Positions 17,373-24,761 of a stretch of 64,000 nt of DNA are shown here, piece by piece. The stretch is from a virus, in IMG/VR virus record IMGVR_UViG_3300002835_000027, positions 1-64,000 of that record, one strand, 5' to 3'. Under the pieces are notes generated by a model. That model was not told the DNA's origin. It was given only the letters and a program-made list of their open reading frames with translations, and did no database searches. How positions within the stretch are numbered: the first letter of the stretch is position 1; each line of letters starts with the position of its first letter. A program made the position numbers and the translations under genes.

Positions 17373-18854
17373 ATGGCATATACAATAAAATTTACTGATC
17401 ACGCATCTGACGTAGGTAAAACTTCATTTACTATCGATCCTAATACTACGGATGGTCCTGGCGGCGATACTACCCATACCTCATTAACACTGTATGGAAG
17501 AGGTTATTCTAATTACGGTGAAGGATTATGGACTAATTTGGTTCATATGCTCGAACATTTCTGCGGTCCAGATAAACCACCCCAACCGACCGTCGGTCAA
17601 ATATGGTATGATAGTGCAGCAGACGTATTACATGTTTATAAAAATTTTATCGATGATACTTCGCACAATGAGACTAAAGATTGGGTTGCATTATGTGATA
17701 CTAAAAGTATTAAAAATAGTTTATCACTTTATTTAAAAACTGGCGATTTATTAACTGAATTAGGCAATATCAGCACCCCAGATAAATTATTCGGCGTTAA
17801 TGATTTTACCCGCGGATTACATTTATTTTTAGATGGTGGATATTTACCAATAACGGGCGGCACATTAACCGGTAACTTAATTTTACCAGTAGATGAAACC
17901 TTAGATGATTATCAAGCGATTTATTATAAATTCTTAAAAGATAATTATTTAACTAAAGCTGATTTTGATGATGCATTATCTCGTTTATTGATGCCACCAG
18001 CTACTGCATTAAATATTGGGTTTGAAGGTAGTTTATTCGGTACTGGTTTAGACGTAGTTAAAAACACTGAATTGCTTGGTTATGATGTCGAGGAATGGGG
18101 TATCGGTATTGATATGACGAACCCAGCTGCACCTCCTGCATCGACGGGTGGTGGTTTAGGTAGTAATATTAATAACAACAGTACGGATCCAGCTAGTTCA
18201 ATTTATTTGCAATTGAAAGTTCCGTCCGATGCTAAACGATCTACATTAACTGGTGGATTAAAATTAGATGGTTCACTTACATTATTGAATAATAGTACTA
18301 TTCAATTAGTAGAAGATGGTTCGAATATTGATGATCCATTAACTAGTTTAGTTAATGGTGCTAATACCATCGACCCAGCTAAAGCATATCAAGCAGCTAC
18401 TAAAAAATATGTTTATGATAGAACGACCCCAAATTACGTAGCTGGAAAACTTAAAGGTAATGTATTCTTCGTAGATGCAGTTCAAACCGCTATAGCAAGT
18501 TCATTACAAACCATAACTGATTCGATAGCTACATTGAGAAATTCATTAGCTGGTATGATTGGTGTAGGTCAAACTTGGCAAGATATGAAGGCATCGAGAG
18601 TATCAGGAACTACATATACTAATAATACTGGAAAACCGATACAAATAATAGTTACTCTTGCTGATACTATGGGTAGGTCGACTGTTGAAGTAATAGTTGG
18701 TGGTCTTGTTATTATCCCGGCAGTAGATTATGATATCGCTTCTGGATCAGCAACTTTTTGCGTCCAGATTATAATTCCAAATAATACGGATTATAAAATA
18801 ACTCATACTGGCTCTAGTGCCGGTTCAATCCATTCGTGGTTCGAATTAAGATAA
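17373..18854 (+). CDS. Fibre-type structural protein, paralogue 6 of 6
   Basis: A 493-residue copy with its own late promoter. The N-terminal module is the fullest of the set (L-Y-G-R-G-Y-S-N-Y-G-E-G-L-W-T-N-L, H-M-L-E-H-F-C-G-P, P-Q-P-T-V-G-Q-I-W-Y-D). The middle has L-P-I-T-G-G-T-L-T-G-N-L, the beta-repeat motif common in phage fibres, and Q-A-A-T-K-K-Y-V-Y-D-R. Residues about 245-270 are a Pro/Ala/Gly/Asn-rich linker. The C-terminal 100 residues, starting near G-V-G-Q-T-W-Q-D-M, resemble tip domains of other phage fibres. A perfect palindromic terminator follows. Confidence 0.7.
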   Translation: MAYTIKFTDHASDVGKTSFTIDPNTTDGPGGDTTHTSLTLYGRGYSNYGEGLWTNLVHMLEHFCGPDKPPQPTVGQIWYDSAADVLHVYKNFIDDTSHNETKDWVALCDTKSIKNSLSLYLKTGDLLTELGNISTPDKLFGVNDFTRGLHLFLDGGYLPITGGTLTGNLILPVDETLDDYQAIYYKFLKDNYLTKADFDDALSRLLMPPATALNIGFEGSLFGTGLDVVKNTELLGYDVEEWGIGIDMTNPAAPPASTGGGLGSNINNNSTDPASSIYLQLKVPSDAKRSTLTGGLKLDGSLTLLNNSTIQLVEDGSNIDDPLTSLVNGANTIDPAKAYQAATKKYVYDRTTPNYVAGKLKGNVFFVDAVQTAIASSLQTITDSIATLRNSLAGMIGVGQTWQDMKASRVSGTTYTNNTGKPIQIIVTLADTMGRSTVEVIVGGLVIIPAVDYDIASGSATFCVQIIIPNNTDYKITHTGSSAGSIHSWFELR

Positions 18855-18864
18855 TATAAAATTA

Positions 18865-18900
18865 TATAATACATCATTATAATTATAATGATGTATTATA
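18865..18900. terminator. Perfect 36-base palindrome, bidirectional terminator
   Basis: An exact 18-bp inverted repeat with no spacer lies between two converging genes (fibre paralogue 6 and the zinc-ribbon protein). It is AT-rich with a CATCAT/ATGATG core. The position, 10 bases after one stop and 8 before the other, fits a shared terminator; an alternative is a protein-binding palindrome. Confidence 0.65.
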
Positions 18901-18908
18901 ATTACATT

Positions 18909-19373
18909 TTAAACGTATCGAACTGTTTTATATCGTTTTATAATATCTTTAACTAATTCAGCAAATTCCGGATATACTGGATGTATTTGTCTAATACTTT
19001 CGTATGTAGTCCAAGCATTATATAACGCATTACCATCTATCGGCGATATACGGACGCTTAATTTGCGCATAATCGAATCCGCCGCTTGAAATTCGGATTT
19101 TAATACAAGTTCATAAAACTGATCAACCATATCGCCTAAATAAACGACTGGCGGTAATGATTGTTCGACTTCTGCTTCTGCATAATTAATAATCGGAAAA
19201 GTTCCATCAACTGTACCACACCATATACAATACGATATACTAAAAATAGAACCATCGTATTTAAATCCTAATATATCAGCTGGTGCTTTAGGCCAAGCTC
19301 CCCGAACTTCAATATTATCATCACATTTTGTAAAAACAGTAATTAATTGATTTTGACATTTTTTACAAGTCAT
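18909..19373 (-). CDS. Zinc-ribbon protein of unknown function
   Basis: A 154-residue protein not recognised beyond its metal site. C-K-K-C at residues 3-6 and C-I-W-C near residue 50 form a probable C4 zinc ribbon. The rest is predominantly helical with W-T-T-Y-E-S-I-R-Q-I-H-P-V-Y-P-E-F. GGAG in front of the ATG supports the start. It is the last gene of the minus-strand metabolic unit, but a terminator hairpin sits in front of it, so it may be expressed at a lower level. A nucleic-acid-binding or host-takeover role is possible but not shown. Confidence 0.6.
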   Translation of the reverse strand: MTCKKCQNQLITVFTKCDDNIEVRGAWPKAPADILGFKYDGSIFSISYCIWCGTVDGTFPIINYAEAEVEQSLPPVVYLGDMVDQFYELVLKSEFQAADSIMRKLSVRISPIDGNALYNAWTTYESIRQIHPVYPEFAELVKDIIKRYKTVRYV

Positions 19374-19380
19374 ATAATCT

Positions 19381-19410
19381 CCATAAAAATGCCCTCATAT
19401 GAGGGCATTT
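19381..19410 (-). terminator. Intrinsic terminator on the minus strand
   Basis: A perfect 12-bp inverted repeat (19387-19398 with 19399-19410) with GCCCTC/GAGGGC core is followed on the minus strand by a T5 run. It lies just after the DksA/TraR-like gene and overlaps the leader of the zinc-ribbon gene, so it would partly end the queC unit here. On the plus strand it is followed by ATTTTAT, giving weaker activity that way. Confidence 0.8.
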
Positions 19411-19413
19411 ATT

Positions 19414-19677
19414 TTATAAGTAAATCCGTTCTTGCCAATCATGATCGGATTGGCAATCAACACATAAATCACAATTTTTATGTATCGATAGAACTATTCG
19501 CTGTCTCGCTAGTGGAATTATATCACCACAGCTGTCACATTCTTTATTTGGGTCTAATCGTAATTCGATATTACCTTTCGGTGATCGATTACCTAATATT
19601 TTTTGAATCGCAAAATTACGTTCGGCTTCTTCCACTGCCGATGCAATATCGCATTCATCCATTACCTCATTATTCAT
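19414..19677 (-). CDS. DksA/TraR-family C4 zinc-finger protein
   Basis: An 87-residue protein with the DksA/TraR signature in its C-terminal half: C-D-S-C-G-D-I-I-P-L-A-R-Q-R followed by D-L-C-V-D-C, a C-x2-C-x(n)-C-x2-C site. The N-terminal helix has the D-x-A-x-x-x-E-x-A-E-R-N layout typical of short TraR-type proteins. Family members bind the RNA polymerase secondary channel and change promoter choice without ppGpp. In a phage this could help redirect host polymerase early. AAGGA precedes the ATG. It is encoded 11 bases after the amidotransferase gene and before a terminator. Confidence 0.8.
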   Translation of the reverse strand: MNNEVMDECDIASAVEEAERNFAIQKILGNRSPKGNIELRLDPNKECDSCGDIIPLARQRIVLSIHKNCDLCVDCQSDHDWQERIYL

Positions 19678-19688
19678 ATTAATTCCTT

Positions 19689-20303
19689 TTAAAAATAATA
19701 TGGGTTATGCGTATTATTAAATGAATCCACTCTAAAATAATGTATCTCCCTTAATTGATATATTACGTTATTATCTATCATCTCCGAATCATCGAATTTA
19801 GTAGAGCTGATATTGCAGTATATATCCTGATATAATGGAGATATTGCATTTCTAAACATATACAATTTATTATTTTTAATGCATACGCAAGCAAATGATC
19901 CTTCGATATCGGATAATTTATTAAAATCTTCTGATATGTATTCGCCTAATAATTGCGTATCCCATTGATGTTTACTATTTATAATCTCATTTATTCGTTG
20001 TACTTCTTGTGTTTTAATAATACCATTATGCAGTAATTTAATGGTATTATTTACATATGGATGTATGCGATCGAATGATTTTACTAACCCACCAGTAGGT
20101 GCTTGACAATGTCCTAAGATATAATCATCAGTTTGAACATTATCTAATAATTTAAGATTAAAATCCCCGAATCCCTTAAAAGTTAAAGTAGTTCCTTCTG
20201 GCCGATATAAAGTTAACGAATGACTAAAAGCTCCCCGATATCGATTTAACTCTAATAACTCAATGAATTTATCTTTATTGTAACTACCGATAATACTACA
20301 CAT
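19689..20303 (-). CDS. Class II glutamine amidotransferase, stand-alone (Gat of a 7-deazaguanine pathway?)
   Basis: A 204-residue Ntn-type glutaminase domain. After Met removal Cys2 becomes the N-terminal nucleophile (M-C-S-I-I-G-S-Y). Supporting motifs are R-Y-R-G (residues 22-25), G-H-C-Q-A-P-T-G-G and L-L-H-N-G-I-I, as in asparagine synthase and GlmS glutaminase domains. The gene lies 28 bases downstream of queC in one minus-strand unit. In archaea and in some phages (for example Enterobacteria phage 9g) a Gat-QueC fusion is linked to archaeosine-type G+ formation; here the two activities are separate but adjacent genes. That role is inference from synteny. A synthetase domain is absent, so it must hand ammonia to a partner. 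Confidence 0.8.
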   Translation of the reverse strand: MCSIIGSYNKDKFIELLELNRYRGAFSHSLTLYRPEGTTLTFKGFGDFNLKLLDNVQTDDYILGHCQAPTGGLVKSFDRIHPYVNNTIKLLHNGIIKTQEVQRINEIINSKHQWDTQLLGEYISEDFNKLSDIEGSFACVCIKNNKLYMFRNAISPLYQDIYCNISSTKFDDSEMIDNNVIYQLREIHYFRVDSFNNTHNPYYF

Positions 20304-20331
20304 AATTATACCTTAGGCTGAATTAATTAAA

Positions 20332-21057
20332 TTACCACGAAATTTCTTTTGAATAAGGAACCGGGTCAACTAAATTTAAATTTTTAAATGCCATAATCCT
20401 TTCAGCACAAGATGCACAAATACCACACGATACACCATTTTCATCAGCATCATAACAAGTTAATGATAAACTATAATCACAATCTAATGCTAACCCAATT
20501 TTTAATTCCTCGGTCTTATTTAACGAAACAAGCGGAGTAAAAATTTCAATTTTATTCAATCTATTTAAATTCGCTACATTTTGCAATGATTCTACAAATT
20601 CAGGAGTAGTATCCCAATAGTTATATTGATCATTAGAATTTAATCCTAATGCAATCGCCCCACAATTATTTGCTTCAGCAAATGATAATAACATAGATGA
20701 AAATAATAAATTACGAAATGGAATATAAGAAACCACTTGCGGATTACCTAATGCTTCGATAATAGTAGGAACTTTAATATCAGATCCTTGAATATTAGAA
20801 GAAACTCCTTTACTAATATCACCTAAGAATGAAACATCAACTAATTGATGATTAACTCCTAATTTATCGCAAGATTTTTTAGCTACTTCTAATTCGTAAC
20901 TTTGCTTTTGTTGATAATAAAAACTAATAGCATGAACATTTTCAGCTCCGTACTTATGTTTTAACATATAAAGTAAAGTCGTACTATCCAACCCGCCAGA
21001 TAATGATAAAGCTACTTTTTTAGTATCTGGGAAATAAACATTTTCTAATTCAGTCAT
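20332..21057 (-). CDS. queC: 7-cyano-7-deazaguanine synthase QueC
   Basis: QueC makes preQ0 from 7-carboxy-7-deazaguanine with ATP and ammonia. The PP-loop S-G-G-L-D-S is at residues 20-25. The C-terminal zinc site is complete with C201, C211, C214 and C217 (T-C-Y-D, S-C-G-I-C-A-S-C). S-Y-I-P-F-R-N-L-L-F-S-S and A-L-G-L-N-S-N-D are the usual QueC motifs. At 241 residues the length is normal for the family. It is the first gene of the minus-strand unit that continues to the amidotransferase and the DksA-like gene, under a near-consensus sigma70 promoter, so expression is probably early. Confidence 0.95.
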   Translation of the reverse strand: MTELENVYFPDTKKVALSLSGGLDSTTLLYMLKHKYGAENVHAISFYYQQKQSYELEVAKKSCDKLGVNHQLVDVSFLGDISKGVSSNIQGSDIKVPTIIEALGNPQVVSYIPFRNLLFSSMLLSFAEANNCGAIALGLNSNDQYNYWDTTPEFVESLQNVANLNRLNKIEIFTPLVSLNKTEELKIGLALDCDYSLSLTCYDADENGVSCGICASCAERIMAFKNLNLVDPVPYSKEISW

Positions 21058-21086
21058 ATCAATCTCAATATTAATTAAAAAATAAT

Positions 21087-21115
21087 ATTATACTACTTTT
21101 TAAATAAAATATCAA
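21087..21115 (-). promoter_or_regulatory. Early sigma70-type promoter for queC
   Basis: On the minus strand: TTGATA, 17-base spacer, TATAAT. The -10 ends 30 bases upstream of the queC ATG. Five of six and six of six positions match consensus. Confidence 0.85.
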
Positions 21116-21243
21116 TACATTTAAATAGACATCAAAATCCGGGCATAATAGGCCTATATTTCCAAGATAAATTAAAATCAATGGTAATATATAAGATTAA
21201 TTAAAATTGGCTATAAAGCCAAAATTAAACAGGGATTTAACAT

Positions 21244-21251
21244 AATAAATA
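21244..21251 (+). promoter_or_regulatory. T4-type late promoter element
   Basis: AATAAATATC is 19 bases upstream of a plus-strand gene start, followed by GGAG as ribosome-binding site. The remaining 120 bases between it and the queC promoter hold only AT-rich sequence and a 5-bp TTGGC/GCCAA hairpin. Confidence 0.65.
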
Positions 21252-21270
21252 TCAATTTTAGGAGTGTTAC

Positions 21271-21579
21271 ATGTTATTACAAGAATTAATGGGGAATCCT
21301 AGCCATTACGAACACGATCAATTAATTAAAAAAGCTATTAAAAAATATGCAAAAGATCCATATATGATTATTGATAGTGCGGTTGGTTTAGTTCATAAAG
21401 TTTATAATGAATTGGGTTTACCCATCCCGACATTATTAAGTGATCCAGAATACGATAATTTTAATGCGAACAATATATTCGCAGTTAAACAATTACAAAA
21501 AGCAACGATGGATGGCGTCAGAGACGATAGATGGAAAATAACTAAAGATTCTAGTCCGTTTTTAAAAACAACCAAATAA
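21271..21579 (+). CDS. Hypothetical protein, 102 residues
   Basis: Not recognised. The protein is helical, with a mixed-charge N-terminal part (I-K-K-A-I-K-K-Y-A-K-D-P) and a conserved-looking middle L-V-H-K-V-Y-N-E-L-G-L-P-I-P. No signal peptide, membrane helix or cysteine is present. It has a good GGAG ribosome-binding site and an apparent late promoter, so it may be made late and could be a minor virion or assembly protein. The next gene (queE) has its own early promoter and is therefore not dependent on it. Confidence 0.6.
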   Translation: MLLQELMGNPSHYEHDQLIKKAIKKYAKDPYMIIDSAVGLVHKVYNELGLPIPTLLSDPEYDNFNANNIFAVKQLQKATMDGVRDDRWKITKDSSPFLKTTK

Positions 21580-21588
21580 TACGAAGTA

Positions 21589-21617
21589 TTGAATATTTAA
21601 GTAGTATGAGTTATAAT
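21589..21617 (+). promoter_or_regulatory. Early sigma70-type promoter for queE
   Basis: TTGAAT, 17-base spacer, TATAAT; the -10 ends 29 bases upstream of the queE ATG. The same architecture as the divergent queC promoter about 500 bases away suggests co-regulation of the pathway. Confidence 0.8.
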
Positions 21618-21646
21618 ATACTTTTTTAATATAAAGAGTATATAAT

Positions 21647-22462
21647 ATGGCAAATCAATATAGATTATCTGAGCAGTTCTTTTCAATACAGGGCGAAGGT
21701 CAATATGCGGGCTCGCCATCATTATGGGCTCGTGTATTTGGTTGTAATCTTAAATGTCCTAAATTTCCATGCGATACTGAATATAGTTGGAATGGTGATT
21801 ATAAAGATGATGCGTCATTAGTTACTGCATCACAAATAGTCGATAATTGGGTTGAAATGCTTAAAACCAAAGAAAATCCAGCTGGTGATTTAATACATCC
21901 GATCACTCGAAATATTATGCATATGGTAATTACTGGAGGTGAACCATTATTACCTAAATATCAACGCATGTTTGTTGAAGTTTATCGTGAATTAGCAGAT
22001 CGTTATAATAAAGAGCAACCATTTTATGCGACGATCGAATCTAACGGAACTCAATCATTATCTACTGAGTTCGAAGAATTTATGAATCAACCATACGGTA
22101 TAAATGATCCGTATTTTGATGTTTTATTTTCATTTAGTCCGAAATTAGAAACAGTTAGCGGCGAAAAAAATGCAATTAATTATGAAAATATTATTCATAT
22201 AATGTCTGAATATTCAGTTCAATTGAAATTTGTTTGTGATGCTACAGCTGAGTGCGAAGAAGAATTGGATTACGTAGTTAATAAATTATCATCGATGTGT
22301 ACAAAATCATTATTAACGGATAAATTATGGGTAATGCCGCTAGGAACTACACGTGACGATCAATTACAGATTGCACCTATTGTAGAAAAATATCAAGCAA
22401 AAGGATATAAAATTGCGACAAGAAATCATACGTATATTTGGTCGGACGATAAGGGTAGATAA
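21647..22462 (+). CDS. queE: 7-carboxy-7-deazaguanine synthase QueE (radical SAM)
   Basis: QueE rearranges 6-carboxy-tetrahydropterin to 7-carboxy-7-deazaguanine, the step before QueC. The family start Y-R-L-S-E-Q-F-F-S-I-Q-G-E-G is present, followed by W-A-R-V-F-G-C-N-L-K-C, the cluster cysteines and C-D-T-E-Y-S-W. The SAM motif M-V-I-T-G-G-E-P-L-L is intact. The cluster-binding motif is C-x3-C-x4-C rather than C-x3-C-x2-C; QueE is known to tolerate altered loops here, so activity is still likely. At 271 residues it is slightly longer than many QueEs. Its own early promoter lies upstream. Confidence 0.92.
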   Translation: MANQYRLSEQFFSIQGEGQYAGSPSLWARVFGCNLKCPKFPCDTEYSWNGDYKDDASLVTASQIVDNWVEMLKTKENPAGDLIHPITRNIMHMVITGGEPLLPKYQRMFVEVYRELADRYNKEQPFYATIESNGTQSLSTEFEEFMNQPYGINDPYFDVLFSFSPKLETVSGEKNAINYENIIHIMSEYSVQLKFVCDATAECEEELDYVVNKLSSMCTKSLLTDKLWVMPLGTTRDDQLQIAPIVEKYQAKGYKIATRNHTYIWSDDKGR

Positions 22463-22710
22463 TAACCGGTGAATTTATCTGGAATAAATATTAGTGAAGA
22501 AGTAAAAAGATATTGTTTGATAGATTTGTAAAACAGAAGTAAGGAAAACGATTCAATCGCGATATAAGTCGTTATTTTATATCGCATTTACGTTAAATGA
22601 ATAGTGTTTTATAAGCGGTGAAATTCCGAAATATACCAAAAAACGCTATCCACCTCATGTTAGTTACTCAGTTGTATTTTAGGTAACTAATAGAAAGGAG
22701 ATATTAAGAT
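22463..22710 (+). promoter_or_regulatory. 248-base leader with late promoter and two hairpins
   Basis: This gap has no open frame of note. A late element AATAAATATT is at 22483-22490, so transcription of the wall hydrolase would carry a leader of about 210 bases. The leader holds a 9-bp hairpin (22559-22567 with 22577-22585, GCGATATAA arm) and an 8-bp hairpin (22660-22667 with 22683-22690, TTAGTTAC arm) just before the strong AAAGGAG ribosome-binding site. A long structured leader is exceptional in this compact genome. A regulatory RNA element is possible; no known riboswitch class was recognised. Confidence 0.5.
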
Positions 22711-23169
22711 ATGGTAAAAAAAATAGGTTTAATATGGTTGGGTTATATGTTATTTACGCCGGTAGGATTTGCAAAAACCTCGGTAAGTAAAGTTGACTCA
22801 GATATTCAATGTATGGTACGTACAGCTCAAGCTGAAGCAGAAAATCAATCGAAACCTGCTAAAATTGGAGTTTTGTATGTGATTCATAATCGAGTCAAAC
22901 AAAGACATAAATCGTACTGTACTATAGTTAATGAAAAATCACAGTTTAGCCATCGACGGATTAAATTGGCTAAAAAGTGTAAACGACAATACATGGAGTT
23001 GTATAATTTAGCAAAAGCAGTCATGGATGAAAGTGTTGAAGATGTAACAGACGGAGCTACATTTTTTCACGACGACTCATTAACAAAGAACCCGTTTAGA
23101 CGAACTAAACGCACAATTAAATTAGACAATATGGTCTTTTATAGATCTACTAAAACTTCTAGCGCATGA
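22711..23169 (+). CDS. Secreted SleB-type cell-wall hydrolase (probable endolysin)
   Basis: A 152-residue protein with an N-terminal signal sequence or signal-anchor (residues 1-21, K-K-I-G-L-I-W-L-G-Y-M-L-F, probable cleavage at G-F-A). The mature part follows the Hydrolase_2/SleB pattern: R-T-A-Q-A-E-A-E near the start with the probable catalytic Glu, V-L-Y-V-I-H-N-R-V, then T-I-V-N-E-K-S-Q-F-S-H and D-G-A-T-F-F-H. This family cleaves glycan strands of peptidoglycan. As the only small dedicated wall hydrolase seen in the window it is a good endolysin candidate exported by the host Sec system. A strong ribosome-binding site precedes it and an intrinsic terminator follows. Confidence 0.8.
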   Translation: MVKKIGLIWLGYMLFTPVGFAKTSVSKVDSDIQCMVRTAQAEAENQSKPAKIGVLYVIHNRVKQRHKSYCTIVNEKSQFSHRRIKLAKKCKRQYMELYNLAKAVMDESVEDVTDGATFFHDDSLTKNPFRRTKRTIKLDNMVFYRSTKTSSA

Positions 23170-23225
23170 CGATCTAGAATATTATTACAAATAAACAATA
23201 TCTTGCAGTTCCCGTTTTCCGAGGA

Positions 23226-23254
23226 GAGTTGGTTTTATTAACCAACTCTTTTTT
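23226..23254 (+). terminator. Intrinsic terminator after the wall hydrolase
   Basis: A 9-bp perfect stem (GAGTTGGTT / AACCAACTC), loop TTATT, then T6. Classic rho-independent form on the plus strand. Confidence 0.92.
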
Positions 23255-23261
23255 AATGTCC

Positions 23262-23269
23262 AATAAATA
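23262..23269 (+). promoter_or_regulatory. T4-type late promoter element
   Basis: AATAAATATA lies 8 bases after the terminator and 32 bases before the ATG of a small basic protein. It would drive the three-gene plus-strand unit that follows. Confidence 0.6.
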
Positions 23270-23301
23270 TATATTTTTAAATACTATTCCGGGGATTTAA
23301 T

Positions 23302-23454
23302 ATGGAATTATTGCTAGAATTATATGAAAAATACAACGGTTCGACAAAAGCCGCAGTTAGTAAACAGACGAAAGCTACAGTTTATCACGATGATTATATA
23401 AAATCAAAAAGTGGTAAAAAAGCTAAAAAACGTTATAGTAAAAAAAATAAATAA
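23302..23454 (+). CDS. Small very basic protein, 50 residues
   Basis: A short open frame missed by length filters. It starts M-E-L-L-L-E-L-Y-E-K-Y and ends in a Lys-rich tail (S-K-S-G-K-K-A-K-K-R-Y-S-K-K-N-K) with 15 Lys and 1 Arg in 50 residues. CCGGGGAT lies near ribosome-binding distance. The composition suggests DNA or RNA binding or a packaged internal peptide. It is supported by the late promoter just upstream and by spacing (11 bases to the next ATG). Function unknown. Confidence 0.6.
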   Translation: MELLLELYEKYNGSTKAAVSKQTKATVYHDDYIKSKSGKKAKKRYSKKNK

Positions 23455-23465
23455 TCGGATTTAAA

Positions 23466-24260
23466 ATGACACCTCAAGATATTTTAAGATTGGCTGGCGT
23501 AGCGCAGACTGATCAACCAGAACCTCATTGTTCGATGAGCCCTGAATATACCGCCGACCAAAAAGAAGATTCTTGCTGTGATGGTGTAAAATATGCATTA
23601 TTAGATTTTATCGAGCGATATAATCACGAAAGTGAAAATCAGCAAACCCCAAATGCGAAACGATTATATTTAGATATAGTAACTAAATTAGATAATATTA
23701 TCGGCCGCTTAAACTCAAATGATATTGATAATGCGAAACAATTATTTAATCAATTAGATAATCGTATTAAACAAAATATAATATCATCAGATGATGTATT
23801 ATCATCATTTTTCAACTGTGATACTAATAATCAAATAACGGTGACTATAATGGCAAATGAAGCAGATGACGATTGCTGCCCAGTAGATGTACCGAGTGAA
23901 ATTATTGCTGATATTAAAACCGCAATTAAAGAATTAGATGATGGTAATAATTATGAATATATTTCTCATCTATCTGGAGCGGCGGATGAATTTCAGCGTC
24001 ATCAATACACTCGCGAAATATTAAATACATTATTAAACTACTTAACTAAAGCAAATGAAAACTCAGTAACAAATGCATCTATCTATTTAACTTCAGTTAG
24101 TAATGTTTATAAATGTTGCATACCTCAATCAGTTTGGAAGTTCCTAGCTGTAGATTACCATAAAGGTAATTCAATTAAAGATAAATTAAATATGGTTAAA
24201 AATAAATTGGTAGTGAAACCAATTACAATCAACAGTATGGATACTAACAATAAAGGGTAA
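23466..24260 (+). CDS. Hypothetical helical protein with internal duplication
   Basis: A 264-residue protein, not recognised. It begins M-T-P-Q-D-I-L-R-L-A-G-V. Two halves look related: each starts with an acidic C-C pair (D-S-C-C-D near 36-39 and D-D-C-C-P near 137-140), then helices with L-x(n)-L-x-N-I/Y-x(n)-A-x(n)-L-x-x-V/L, and ends with an I-S-S-D-D-V-L or I-P-Q-S-V-W segment. Such cysteine pairs could bind metal or form disulfides. It lies between two other unknown genes in a late-promoter unit, so a minor structural or scaffold role is possible but unproven. Confidence 0.55.
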   Translation: MTPQDILRLAGVAQTDQPEPHCSMSPEYTADQKEDSCCDGVKYALLDFIERYNHESENQQTPNAKRLYLDIVTKLDNIIGRLNSNDIDNAKQLFNQLDNRIKQNIISSDDVLSSFFNCDTNNQITVTIMANEADDDCCPVDVPSEIIADIKTAIKELDDGNNYEYISHLSGAADEFQRHQYTREILNTLLNYLTKANENSVTNASIYLTSVSNVYKCCIPQSVWKFLAVDYHKGNSIKDKLNMVKNKLVVKPITINSMDTNNKG

Positions 24261-24266
24261 AAACCA

Positions 24267-24761
24267 ATGGATCTTATTCGCGAATTAAATGATGAAGTAG
24301 AACAATCAGTTCTAGAATTAAACGAAGCAGTTATTGCTTTTAATGAAAATTGTTTGTTTTTAAATTATGATGGTGCAGATCTCTGCGAAACTGCAATTAA
24401 TTTTTTAACTAAATTATCTAACGATATAGGCGAACAAAAATTAACTGAATCTGAAATTGCAAGTAAAATGAGTGCACTTTCAGTATTATCGTTATTTAAA
24501 AAGCCGCAAGATTATTCAAATATTGTTACTGAATCTTCTTCTATTAGAAGTTATATGAAATTAGATGAATCAACTGATGGTTTAGATGAAAGTCAAGCTA
24601 TTTGGTTAGAAGCATTGGGTAAATTAAAATCAGAACATAATGAAAATGGATTATCACTAAAAAAACATTATATTGAATTATTAGAAAACAATCCATCAAC
24701 ATTAAGTTCAGTTATAGCCGAATTAAAAAGCGACTATAAAAATATTAGAAATAAAATTTAA
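24267..24761 (+). CDS. Hypothetical helical protein, 164 residues
   Basis: Not recognised. The protein is acidic and almost entirely helical, with an N-terminal coiled-coil-like segment (L-I-R-E-L-N-D-E-V-E-Q-S-V-L-E-L-N-E-A-V). It has no signal peptide or membrane segment. It follows the duplicated-domain protein by 6 bases and is the last gene of the unit; its 3' end overlaps the convergent folE gene by 4 bases, leaving no room for a terminator. Confidence 0.55.
   Translation: MDLIRELNDEVEQSVLELNEAVIAFNENCLFLNYDGADLCETAINFLTKLSNDIGEQKLTESEIASKMSALSVLSLFKKPQDYSNIVTESSSIRSYMKLDESTDGLDESQAIWLEALGKLKSEHNENGLSLKKHYIELLENNPSTLSSVIAELKSDYKNIRNKI

Noticed and set aside
19347-19682. 111-residue plus-strand open frame
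   Set aside because: It lies entirely over the DksA/TraR-like gene, its terminator and the end of the zinc-ribbon gene. Those minus-strand products have clear zinc motifs, and the plus frame has none.
21058-22710. preQ1 riboswitch near the que genes
   Set aside because: I looked in the leaders of queC, queE and the gene after queE for the short C-rich loop and A-rich tail pseudoknot of preQ1 classes and found none; the hairpins in the 248-base leader do not fit.
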